A stretch of DNA of 64,000 nt from Flammeovirga sp. OC4 (GTDB lineage Bacteria; Bacteroidota; Bacteroidia; Cytophagales; Flammeovirgaceae): assembly GCF_000812565.1 (NCBI RefSeq), contig NZ_JTAM01000008.1, positions 26,023 through 90,022 on the forward strand. Direction: 5' to 3'. The notes below the pieces were generated by a model. The model did no database searches. It worked only from the letters and a program-made list of their open reading frames with translations, and had not been told where the DNA came from. Positions 36,001 to 48,000 of the stretch are shown here, in pieces. The translations under genes and the position numbers were made by a program. Position 1 is the first letter of the stretch, and every line of letters starts with the position of its first letter.

Positions 36001-39000
36001 TGTTAAACCTTTGAGTTTCGCATTGCTACCGCAATTGATTGGCGTAGTTAATAAATCATTTTCAAGTACAGGAGTTTTGAAGAAAGAAACAGCAACTTCT
36101 TCAGTCGTAATACATGGCTGAGATGCGTTTACATTATTATTAATTATTTCTAATTGATAACGTAAATCGATTCGAGTTTCTCCTTGATCAAAAATAGGGT
36201 TGTTCACAACTAAATCTCTTGCTTGATCATTGACCATTGAAACAGATCCGTTTGTATTCGTAAGTAGAGTCCATTGATAAGAATAATCACTAACTACTTC
36301 GTTAAATGGCTGTATTACTATTTCACTAGCACAACTATCATTACTTGCTTTTGTAATCGAGAAGTCAATCATTGGAACTCTAAAGAAGACCAAAGTGTGT
36401 TGTTGTGTGTCAGAACATCCACCTTCATTTGGATTGTTGGCTGTTAATTCAAAAGTGACTTCAATTTGTGATCTTCCGGCACTAAAATCATTATTCCCAA
36501 AATAGAGGTCAATGTTCTGATTGTTGTTTTGTGCATTTAAAATAGAAGAAGAATTACCGCTATATCCATCAATTGAAACAATAGTCCAATTATAATTAAA
36601 GCCATTGATTATCTCATCACCAAGAGGTTTAATAGTGACAGAGTCTAATGCACACCCAGAATGATTATCTGTAAATGAAATCATAGGTTGACGAGCAATT
36701 GAGATAGTGTAACTAGTGTCGGCGTCACAATCGGTATTCAATTGATTTTCTGCATGTACATTATACTTTGCAGTGATTAATGCACTTCCTGAAGGGAAAT
36801 CAGCAGGGATTCCATCAATTGTCATACTACCGACTGTTGATGTATTGACATTTGTAAATGCTGTGATATCGGCATTGTTATCAGTGTAAATACTATCAAT
36901 TGTCCAAGTGTAAGCATAATTGTCAGTTCTTGGCTCTACGGTTTGTAAAGTGATGTCGTTATTGTCGCAAGTACTAAAATTATTTGTACTTAAGGCTAAA
37001 AGAGCATCTCTATCAAAGATAACCGTCACTTGATCACTCGAAGTACAACCATTATCTGAGTTGGTGACTGTTAATTCATAAACGGATGTAACTCTAACAG
37101 CATTTTGAGGGAAATTAGGGTTGTGATTTAAAGTTAAAGTATGATTGTTTAAATTACTTTCTAATGGTTTGATATTAGAAGCTAACAAATCAATACCATT
37201 ATCTGTAGTAACACTAATCGGTGTCCATTGATAAGTAAAACCTGCGTTTTCATTGTCAATCGGGAATAATGTCACTTCTGAGTCCATACAAGCAGGGGTG
37301 AGATTTAAATGGCTTAAACTTGCTTGAGGTGTTCTAAAGAAAGTGAAATTATAAGTTTCGTTTCCGGTACAAGCTCCAGAATTGTTGGTAACAAAAACGC
37401 TGTATGAAACATCAATTCTATGACTTAATGAATCAAATGATACAACGGAGAACTGTGTGTCTTGATTTTGAGGGTCCAAATGAGTAACGTTAATAGATCC
37501 GCCATTAACAGCAACTTCGGTCCATGTGTAGTTATAATTCGGAATAGATTCGGTGCCAAATGGACGAATGATATTGACTAATTCACAATTGGTACTGTCT
37601 AAAGATTGTGTACTACTCAGTATAGGAACTCTATAAAATGTTGCTTCAATTGTATCCTTATCTGTACACCCTGGTGATTGACCATTTTCAACACTTACTT
37701 CATATTCGTATGTAATTTCACTACTTCCCGTTGGGAAGAAGCCTTCCATGTCCACTGGTGAATTGATAGTGTAAGTATTTTCACTTTGCACTACTTGAGG
37801 AGCTATTAATGTCTCTGTATTAGGATTATTGTCAACTCTTGTGTCTAATAACGTCCATAAGTAATTAAAGTCAGGGACATATGATTCTTGAGTAGTGAGC
37901 AATATCGATGTTGATGAACATACAGGGGTAATAGGTTGTAGTGAAGCGGTAGGGGTTCTGTAAAAAGTAAATGTAACTGTTTCTGTATCGAAGCAGGTAG
38001 AAGGGTTTTCAGCGTTTCTAACAACGATTGAATAAGTAATGTCAATTTTATTAGATGAAACATCAAAGATTGGATTATCAAACGTTACATTTTGCGTTGT
38101 AGTCGAAGATAAATTCACTGTTCCTCCATTGACTGAGACAGGAGTCCACTCGTATACAAACCCTGAAATAATTTCTGTTCCAAATGTTGTAATTGTATTG
38201 GTGTTTCCACAATCTCCTGCCACCAGTGATTGTTGTATAGAGATGGATGGGACTCTTAAAATTGTAAATGAAGTACTATCAATATCAGAACAAAGAACAT
38301 TTCCTAAGGTATCTGTATTATGAACTGTTAATTTGTATTCAGTGTCAATTTTATGGCTCCCCGCATCAAAAGAAACTTTCTCTATTTCGATGTCTTGAGT
38401 CGTCGTTGAGTAACCAGGTGTAAAACCAACTTGGCCTCCTGAAAGTTGTGTTTGCTCCCATAAATAGGCGAAACCATTAATAGTTTCAGTGCCCATAGAA
38501 CGTATTAAGTTCACGGAATCACAACCTGTAATTGTCTGAGAGAAACTGATGACCGGTGTTTTGTAGAATACAAACGTGAAAGCGGTATCAGCTTGACATG
38601 AAGTATTTTCAGCGTTTTCTACCGTTAATGCTACATTTATTCTGATAGTATCACTTCCGTTATTAAATACAGGGTTACTAAACGTGATATTTTGTCCAGT
38701 TAAAGAAGTATTTGTAACGGTACCTCCTGTAGGAGCTGCGAAACTCCAATTATAATTAAAAGCTGATGAAGCATTTTCACTTCCAAACGTGGTAATCGTA
38801 TTGGTAACATCACATCCCACTAAACTTTGTTGGATATCAAATACAGGAGGTCTGTAAAATACCATTGTATGATTGTAAGAATTTGAGCAGCTATTTTGAT
38901 CACTGTTATCGATGGTAATGGTAACAGGAATCTCAATCTTATTGCTCCCATTAGCAAAGGCTTCAATTGGGAGTGTTAAACTTAGGTTTTGGTTATTTAC

Positions 39001-42000
39001 TTGATTATAAAAACTATTGATTACTTCAGGTGGTAATTGATTATTAGCAGCACCTGTTACATTTAAACTGTCATAAGACCAAGTATAATCAAAACCTGTA
39101 TTGTGTGGGATATTCTCGATAAGACCTAATGGTGAAAGTGTCATTTCCAATCCACACATTCCGCCAGCTCTACTTTCATTAAAATTTGTAAAGTCAGCTT
39201 GACGGTAAAGTGTAGTTACAATACTCATAGAATCTTCACAAGAAGCAGAATTGGTATTAAATGAGGTCAGTGAATATCTAGTATCAACTCTCGTTGAATT
39301 GATTTCAAATGTATCTAAAGAGATCGTTAAGTCTTCATCGGTTAATGATGAGGTTGTGATCGTACCACCTGTCCTTGAAATTTCACTCCAACTGTTTGTG
39401 AATCCAGAAATTCCCTCTCCATAAAATGGATGAATAGTTAAGGCATCTGCACAAGAATCCGCTGAAGATCTTGTATAGCTGAAGTTGATTTCAGGATGGC
39501 GATATAAAGTGAAATTAAAGGTGGTATCATCATCACACATTGATTCTCCCGAGTTTAACAAGGTGATCATGTAAGTAGAATTGATCTCACTTTGTCCAGG
39601 GTCATAATCAGTGGCTGTAAAAGTAATCGTTCGATGTCCATCATGATCTGCTGGGTCAGTAAGGACGGTTCCTCCTGATTGACTGATTAGCATCCAATCA
39701 AAATCAACATCCATGAGCATCTCATTAGTGGAAGTGACTTTTACAGCATTTTGACAAGCACCGGTCATACTTGTTAGCATTACTTCAGGAGTTCGGTAGA
39801 AAGTAAAAGTCACCGTGTCTTCCGCATAACAAATAGGCTGGCTTGAGTTGAGGACTCTTAATTTATAGTAGACCTTCATGATAGAATGAAGATCAGTGAA
39901 ACTATCTACCTGTACATTTAATTCTCTTTCTGCTAAGCTACTATTATCATTGACAACACCTGTAACTACACCGTTCTTTGTAGAAATAGAATCCAAAGTC
40001 CATTGATAGACATATCCATTGATATGAGTATCAAAAGGAGAGATAGTTCCATTATTATCACATACTGCATCTTTTGAAGCAAAGAAATCATTTTTGATTT
40101 GAGGTGTTCTATAGAAATAGAGGGTGTAAGTTTCAGTATTGCTACAACTGTTATCGAGTGGGGCCTCAGTATTGACCACAGTTAACGCCAATGTGATACT
40201 GATTACAGACTCATTTGAAATGAAATCATCATCAGTGATTGTAAACGTAGTGTTTTGAGTAGTATACGTATCATTTACAGCATAGTCACTTCCGTTATAT
40301 CCTGTAATGTTTTGAATTTCCCAGTTGTGTGAAAAACCAGGGATAATTTCAGCACCAAAAGGTTGTAGTGTAGTAGTTAAATCACAAGAATCCGCTTTCA
40401 ATTCTGTAATATTAATTTCGGGATTTCTGTAATATTGGAACATGATCGTTTTGCTTGAATCAGCACAAGTAATATTAGTATTGGAATGTCTAATATTAAA
40501 ATCCATATTAAAACGTAAGATATGTGCTCCTTCTTGATAATCACTGTCTTCAATATTTACACTCAGGTTCTGACTATTTTGGTTTGTATTTAAATAGTTC
40601 AAAACACTTGTCGATAGCGTATTTCCGTCAACCCCGGCCCCGGAAACAGAAGTAGGGTCAAGCGTCCAAGTGTAATCAAAACCATTGTTGTGATTTATCA
40701 CTTCTGTAAGACCAAGAGGAGCTACTTGGATCAGGCCTCCGCATAGTCCTAAAGGTTGCTGCTCGTTGTAATTATTAAAGTTTGGTATTCTATAAAAATA
40801 GAACTCAACCGTATCTTTGTCAACACAAATATTTGACACTGAATTGGTAGCTGTTAATTCATATCTTACTGTAATGGTGGTGGAATTTTGATCAAAACTA
40901 TCCGCTGTAATGTCTAAGTCAAGGTCAGTATTTGAGGAATTTTGAGTGATGGCTCCTCCATTGACTGACAATTGTCTCCAATTTCTTGTAAACAAAGGAA
41001 TGTCTTCTCCATTAAAAGGTTGAATTATATCGGTAAGTGCACAAGAATCAGTTTTTGTGGAAGCAAAATTGATCTCTGGTGTTCTAAAGAAAGTGACTTG
41101 GAAAGTTGTGTCATCGTCACAGGTGTGAGTAGATGGATTCGTAATTGTCAATGTATATTCGGCATCAATTCTTACGGCATCGGTATCAAAAGAAGCTACA
41201 TCAATTGTAAATACCTCGCTACCTCCTGCAGTACTGTCAATAGTACCTCCAGTAATAGAATTTAGATTCCAATAAAAATCAGCTCCAAAGTGAACGAAAG
41301 CTTCATTGTTTGATCGGAATGTCATGGAAGAGTCAACCGAAGCACAATAAGAAAGTGGGTTGTCAAAGGCCATTTCAGGAGTTCTATAAAACTCAAAGTC
41401 TACGGTCTGTTCATCGTAACAACTTGGTACTTCAATATTGAAAACTCTTAATCTATATTGAGCATCAACTTGAAGGCTGTTGGTGGCAAATGTATCAAGC
41501 GAAACTGTAATTTCTCGATTGGTTAAAGTATTATCCGTTACGGCTCCATTTGTTTCAGATACTTTTTCCCAAACATAACCATATCCATTTACCTCAGTAG
41601 TAAAAGGTGCTGCAGTAGCGGTATGATCACAAGTATTGATTTTTGTGGACAAAAATGGAGTGTCAATTTCAGGAGTTCTATAGAAAACTAAAGTGTCGGT
41701 AATATTATCAATACAAGAAGGGTTGGTAGGTAACAATTGATTCTGTACTTCTAATGCCACAATCATTGTAATTTTTGATTCCGTAGGTGTAAAATCACTG
41801 TCTACAAGATTTACAGTAAGGTCTTGAGATGTAAAGTTTTGACCTACTGCATAAGTTGAATTCGTGTAGTTGGTAATAGAAACAACTTGCCAGTCATAAT
41901 TAAAACCATTAATAGTTTCAGTTCCAAATGGCTGAAGTGTGGCGGAAAGTGCACAGCTGTCTGACTTAACTTCTACCATATCTATCACCGGAGGACGTTT

Positions 42001-45000
42001 GAAAGAGAGTAAAATAGTAGAGTCGGTGCTACAATCCACTCCTGAAGCAGAATGCACTATGTTTAAATCTAATTCGAAAGTGATTTCATTGCTGCCTGCT
42101 TCAAATGCAGTTAGAGGCATATTCAAACTGAAGTTCTGTGTGTTTACTTGATTTGAAATGTCAGTGATCACCGTGGCAGGCAAAGTGCTTGAAGTCGCAC
42201 CTGTAACAGTTGATGCGTCTAAAGTCCAAGTGTAATCAAAGCCTTCAGAATGATTAATGACTTCAACGCTATCTAATGGATAGAGTACCACTGAAAGGCC
42301 ACATTCATCATTCGGTTTTGTTTTTCTAAAGTTATTTAGTTGAGGAGTTCTATAGAATTGGAACATTACGGTATCCACATCAATACAGCTTGTTGCATCA
42401 CTATTTTCTACATATAATTCATACGCAATGTCAATGTAAGCTGTATCTTGATCGAAACTTACAACATCAAAGGTTAAATCTTGATCAGTAAGTGAATTGG
42501 TCGAGATAGTACCGCCGTTTACATATAATTCTCTCCATTGATAATTATAACCCGAAATGGTTGTTGTTCCAAATGGTTGATAAGTATTGGTAAGTGCACA
42601 AGAATCTGTTCTAGTGTCTGTAAAGGCGATCTCGGGAGTTCTGAAGAAAACAATATCAAGCGTTGTGTCATTATCGCAAATACTTGCAGTTGTATTGGCT
42701 ATGTTCACAGAGTAGTTACCATCTATTCTATGGGATGTAGGGTCAAAGCTATCCACTTCAATGATGTATTCATTTCCATTATCAGTAGTAGTCAACACGC
42801 CTCCAGAAACAGTATTTTCATTCCATGAGAATGTAGCAGAATTAAGCGCTTCGCTATTTACGGTGATCGTATCTAGAAGTGCACAATTAAGTGCGGTAGG
42901 ATTATAAGAAATCTCCGGAGTTCTATGGAATTCAAAAGTGTAACTTTCAACATCCATACAAGTAGGGGAAGCTGAATTGGTTACAGTAAGTTCATATGTT
43001 ACGGTAATTACAGTTTCACCTGTATCCCAACTGCCAACTGATAAATTGATATCCTTATTATTTGTGGCATCATGGACGACGGTACCGTTAGAAACTGCTG
43101 TTTGAACCCAACTATAGTCGAAGCCTGGGATAACTTCACTACCTGAAGAAAGCTGTAAATTTCGAGCACAATTATTCCCGTTTGGCCATATTTCAGAAAA
43201 GTTGATATTTGGTGTTCTGTAAAATTGTAAAGTAACATTTTTGCTCACAGTACACCTTGGATTAGTTTTCCTTCTTACTCTGTTATTCATGACAACTGTA
43301 AATTGGGATTCTCCAGTTGCAAAATCAGTATCGGAAAAGTTTAATGTGCGAATTTGATCGTTGGTATCAGGAATGGCAGGTCCATTATATTCTGAACTTA
43401 CGGAAGTAGCTCTCCATCTGTAATTGAAATCTAAAGTTTCTGTATGGTGGTTAAGAGTCACCGATAAATTACAAGGGTCAACTCTTGTATCTAAAAGAGT
43501 GAAATCTCTAGGTCTCCTTTCAATATTAATAATCAAGGACGTATCCTTCAAACAAGTATTGTCAAATGTATTTTCAACATGTAAATCTATTTCAAAGGAT
43601 AAGTCTGTTGTGTTATCATTAAAGTAGTCTTCTAAAATATTGAGCGATAAATTTTGAGTGGTATCATTGGTAGTGACTTGATTAATAAGGTCATTAAGAA
43701 ATGCAGGATCTACATTATGATCACCTGGGCTTGAAGACATTGACCATGTGTAATCATAAGCAGCATTATGAGGAAGTATTTCAGATGTGCCAAAAGGATA
43801 AAAGTCTACTACGTATAAACTTCGATCTGTATCATTACAAACAGGAGAAGTGTGGTTTAATAATGAGAAATCAGGCCTTCTGTAAAATTCAAATTCAATA
43901 CTGTCTCTATCAGTACAGCCGATAGCATTGGTGACATCAATATAATATTTTGCTCTGATAATTGTAGATCCACTGTTGTATGTATTTGGCTTTACAGTGA
44001 AATCTTGAGCCGTTAAACTAGTTTCTGTAACCGTTCCTCCCGAAAGATAAACTTGCGTCCATTGGTAATTGAATCCATTAATCGTTTCCGTTCCAAAAGG
44101 TAATGCTTCATAGTGGGCAGAAGTGTCACAAGAAACCAAAGTAGTATCTAATACAATGTTAGGGAAACGGTGGAATTGTACATCGACTGTGTCAAAAGTT
44201 GTACACGCCGTAGGGTGGTTGTTATCAATGATTTCTAATTGATATCTGATATCAATAATGCTTTCACCTGGATTGAAATCACTTTCATCAACATCAACTG
44301 TTGCAGTATGAGCGTTGAGGTTGTTTTCAGTGATAGAACCTGTAGTTGGACTAATAAGTTGAGACCAAGTGTAAGCAAAATTAATACTGTCATTGGCAAT
44401 AGGTCTTAAAGATACGGTTTGATCATCGCAGACAATTAAACTGTCTGATCCAATTTCAGGATCTGGATTCTCCCTAACGTTTACAGTAATTGTGTTTGAA
44501 TCACTACAGCCTCTAGCAGTTGTGACTGTTAATCTTACCGTGTAAGTACCTTCGGTTAAGTAATCGTGTGTTGGACTTTGAGAGGTAGAAAAGTTGCCGT
44601 CACCAAAATCCCACATCCAAGCATTAATATCATTTACGCCATTTGGTAAAACACCGCTGCTGATATAGGAAGCGATATTAGTGTTGCTGACATTAGACAA
44701 ATCATTAAATTGCATGGTTTGCCCAAGACATACTTCATTGACTAAATTATCTGATTGACGTTCAGCGGAAAGGTTGGCGATAGGGTCATCAAAAGAGAAA
44801 ACTAAAAGAGAATCAGTAGACGGGATATAATCAAATGTACACCCTTTATTGGTGGTGACTCTTAAACGAGGTCTTAATACTACATTAGTACCAATGATTG
44901 CACCTGTATTGTAATTATCTCTTAGCGTATCAAAAGAGACAAGTGGAAACTGATGAATTAAAGTGTCAGTACCGCCTATGTCAAAAGTGCCATTATTGTT

Positions 45001-48000
45001 AAAGTCCCAATCCCATCTTACAATTTCATCATCTGTAACAGGTGAAATAGAGGATTGATCGTTAAGCTGTATGCCAAAACTTTGACAGATATTTTGATAA
45101 GAGTAATCTCCAACAGGAATAGAATTTACAATCACTGAGTCTACTGTCGTTTGATGGACACAACCATCGGAAGATGTCACTCGAAGTGTAACAGGATAAA
45201 CTCCCTGTCCAGGGAATGTATAATTTGTACTTGAAGAAGCAGTGCTAATATCATAAGTGCCATCATTGTCAATATCCCATTCATAATTTGAAATGCTGCC
45301 TCTGCTATAGAGTCCAAAACCTGTTGTAGAGGCATCTAACGTTGTAGGGTCGCCACCGCAGGCTTCTGTGTTGGTAAAAGCGGCTACAGGAGTAGGGTTG
45401 AAGATGACTCTAATATTGTCTGTTGTTACACATTCAGAAATATTCAGTGCATTATTACTGGCGTCAATTTTATCGACATAAGAAGCGATAATAGTAGTTT
45501 GAATAGTATATAATTTGCCGTCAGCATCATCAGGATTGATGACAAAAGGGTTGGTGTCAACTGAAGCAAAACTGAAAGTAACTTCCGTATCGTGTCCACC
45601 ATTTATTTCTGAAATAGGATTACCATCGACAAACCATCTGTATTGTAATTCCCAAGAATAGATATATTGATCCGTTTCGATGGTATCCGCTTGACTAAAT
45701 TGACTGTTCCAAGCCATGTCCTCAACATTTAGTGTATAAGGTCCATTGTCAGTACATAAAGTAATGTCAGGGTTTGAAATGTCAGGGCAGCTTAGAATTG
45801 TCATGTCGCCAGAATAGTCTGCAGGGTAGCTACAGCCATTCTCATCTAAGAAGGTAAGGTTAGGAGTGACCGTACTTAAATTTGCTCCTCCAATAGTTGT
45901 ATTATAAGTGAATACCTGAACACTATCAGACCCTGATAAGCCATGACCAGATGACCATTGATAAATAGTATTCGATATATCTGTATTGGGATCCATGACA
46001 GGAATAGCAACCATTGTTGTAGTAGCAGGTTCAAATCCAATTTTCTTCAAGATTTCATATCCTCCTGCTGTACCTCCAACTTCAATAGTTACAGAGTCAG
46101 ATTCATCTTGACAACCTTGAGCATCAGTCACAGTTACAATGGCTTTGTATTCTCCAGGGCGGTCATAAAAATGTGTAACATTTCCTGTAGTTGTCGTGAC
46201 ATCTACTGTTCCATCTGCGTCAAAGTCCCATGCCCATGACATTATTTCAACATCGTATAATGTATTTGTAGAATCCAAGGATTGACGTCTTGTGGTATGA
46301 CCTGGAGTTTCAAACAATGAATCGGCAAAACTTACAAACCCAGGACAGACAAGATTAGTAGTATTAGGAGTTAAATCAGCTTCTAACTCCCTCATGGTCG
46401 GAACAGTAAATAGAAGATTATCATTAGACGAACATCCAAATTCATCTTCGATTGTTACAGTCATAGTATAAGTACCCGCAGCAATTGCTAATCTTGCTTG
46501 GTCATCGGTTTGTGAAACCGGTGTAAGCGAAGTTCCACCTATGGAATAGGTGATTGTGGCTGTATTTAGATTATAAACTTCATTGTCATCTAAATCTAGA
46601 TCAACCACTGTTATAATTTCATCACATTGATAATCAAAGGAGATATAATCGCTATGAGGGGCTGGGAAATCAAAATCTGGTTGCGTTACAATTATATCGT
46701 GGGAGTATTCAGCCGAACAGCCATCTACTTCTAATTCTAATGAAATAGTATGAGAAGTACTCTGAGGGGTATTCGGAGAAGCAAATGTTACCCCTGTAAG
46801 ATCGGGAATAATACCACCAGTAGCAATGCCTGAAGATTGAGTTGCTCCATCTACTTTCCAAGTGTAGTTAGGTGCATTGGGGCTATACATGAGATTGGTT
46901 CCACTAAAAGTGAAATTATCCCCAACACAACCATTACTCGGACCGCTGATAGCAATTGATCCACCTGTAATTTGAATAGGTCCAACGGAATCATTAAAAG
47001 TACAACCTCCAGTAGTTGTTACTAATACATTTCCATTATATTCTCCTGGAATAGAAAAAAATGTATTGACACTTGATGTGTTTGATGAAAATGTATATTG
47101 AATTGTAGTGTCTGTAGTATGAGTGAAAGTCCATAAGTAATTATCCCCCATATTTCCATCGCCAGCATTAAATACCAAAGTATCATTTATACAAGTACCA
47201 GTTGAGGTTTGCGGTGAAGCTGTTAATTGTGGGAGAGGACCAGGCATAAAAAACGTAGTGTCTTCAGTATCTGAACAACTATTGCCTGGTTCAATTGCCT
47301 CAATTGTTACATCAACTTGAGAATTTTCGGGAATTTCACCTTGAGGATATCCGGTGAAAGTAGGGAAGTCAGGTTCCGCTAAAAAATTAAAATTTTCATC
47401 TTTTGTAAGCCCTGAAGTCCAAGTGACAGAAGACTGACTTGGTGGTGTAATTGTTAACGTCCAACGATAGTCTGTATCATTAGTACCAAGTGAATTATTA
47501 ACAAAACCTAGTACGGTAGGGTTACATTCGTCAGTGGTGAGTTCATGTTCTGCCTCTGAAGGTTCAATTGTAATTTCCATCATTGTAGGCTCGCCGGCAC
47601 ATCCGTTGATAACGGCTCTAAGTTCTACTTGAAATACTCCAGGTAATGCAATCCGATTATCATCTATTATATCACCATAATAGTATGTTCCAATACCGGC
47701 AGTCCCAACATCAACCCAATTCAGATTACTTGCATATCGGTACTCATAAATAATAGGGTATTCGCCCGATAAACCAAGTCCAGCAGTGTCAGCATCAGTA
47801 GTTGTTGAAAAATTGACTATCGTACCGATACAGATTGTGCCGTTATCTAAATTTAATGTTGGACTATCAAAAACCTCACCCACTTCATACAGGTATTCAA
47901 TCGAAGAATATTCACACTGAGCATTATTTCCAATGGAGTCTAATGTTAAGTTATATCGAATTCGATAACTTCCGTATTCTAAATCAACAAAATCAAGAGG

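Noticed and set aside
40972..41265. Plus-strand ORFs opposite the giant adhesin (also near 42538, 43701 and 45958)
   Set aside because: They are mirror readings of the long repeat frame, rich in Cys and Ser with no start context or family; shadows of the real gene.
34540..44470. Possible CRISPR-like or short tandem DNA repeat array
   Set aside because: The periodicity is at protein level with a unit of about 300 bases in one open frame; no short identical repeats separated by unique spacers.
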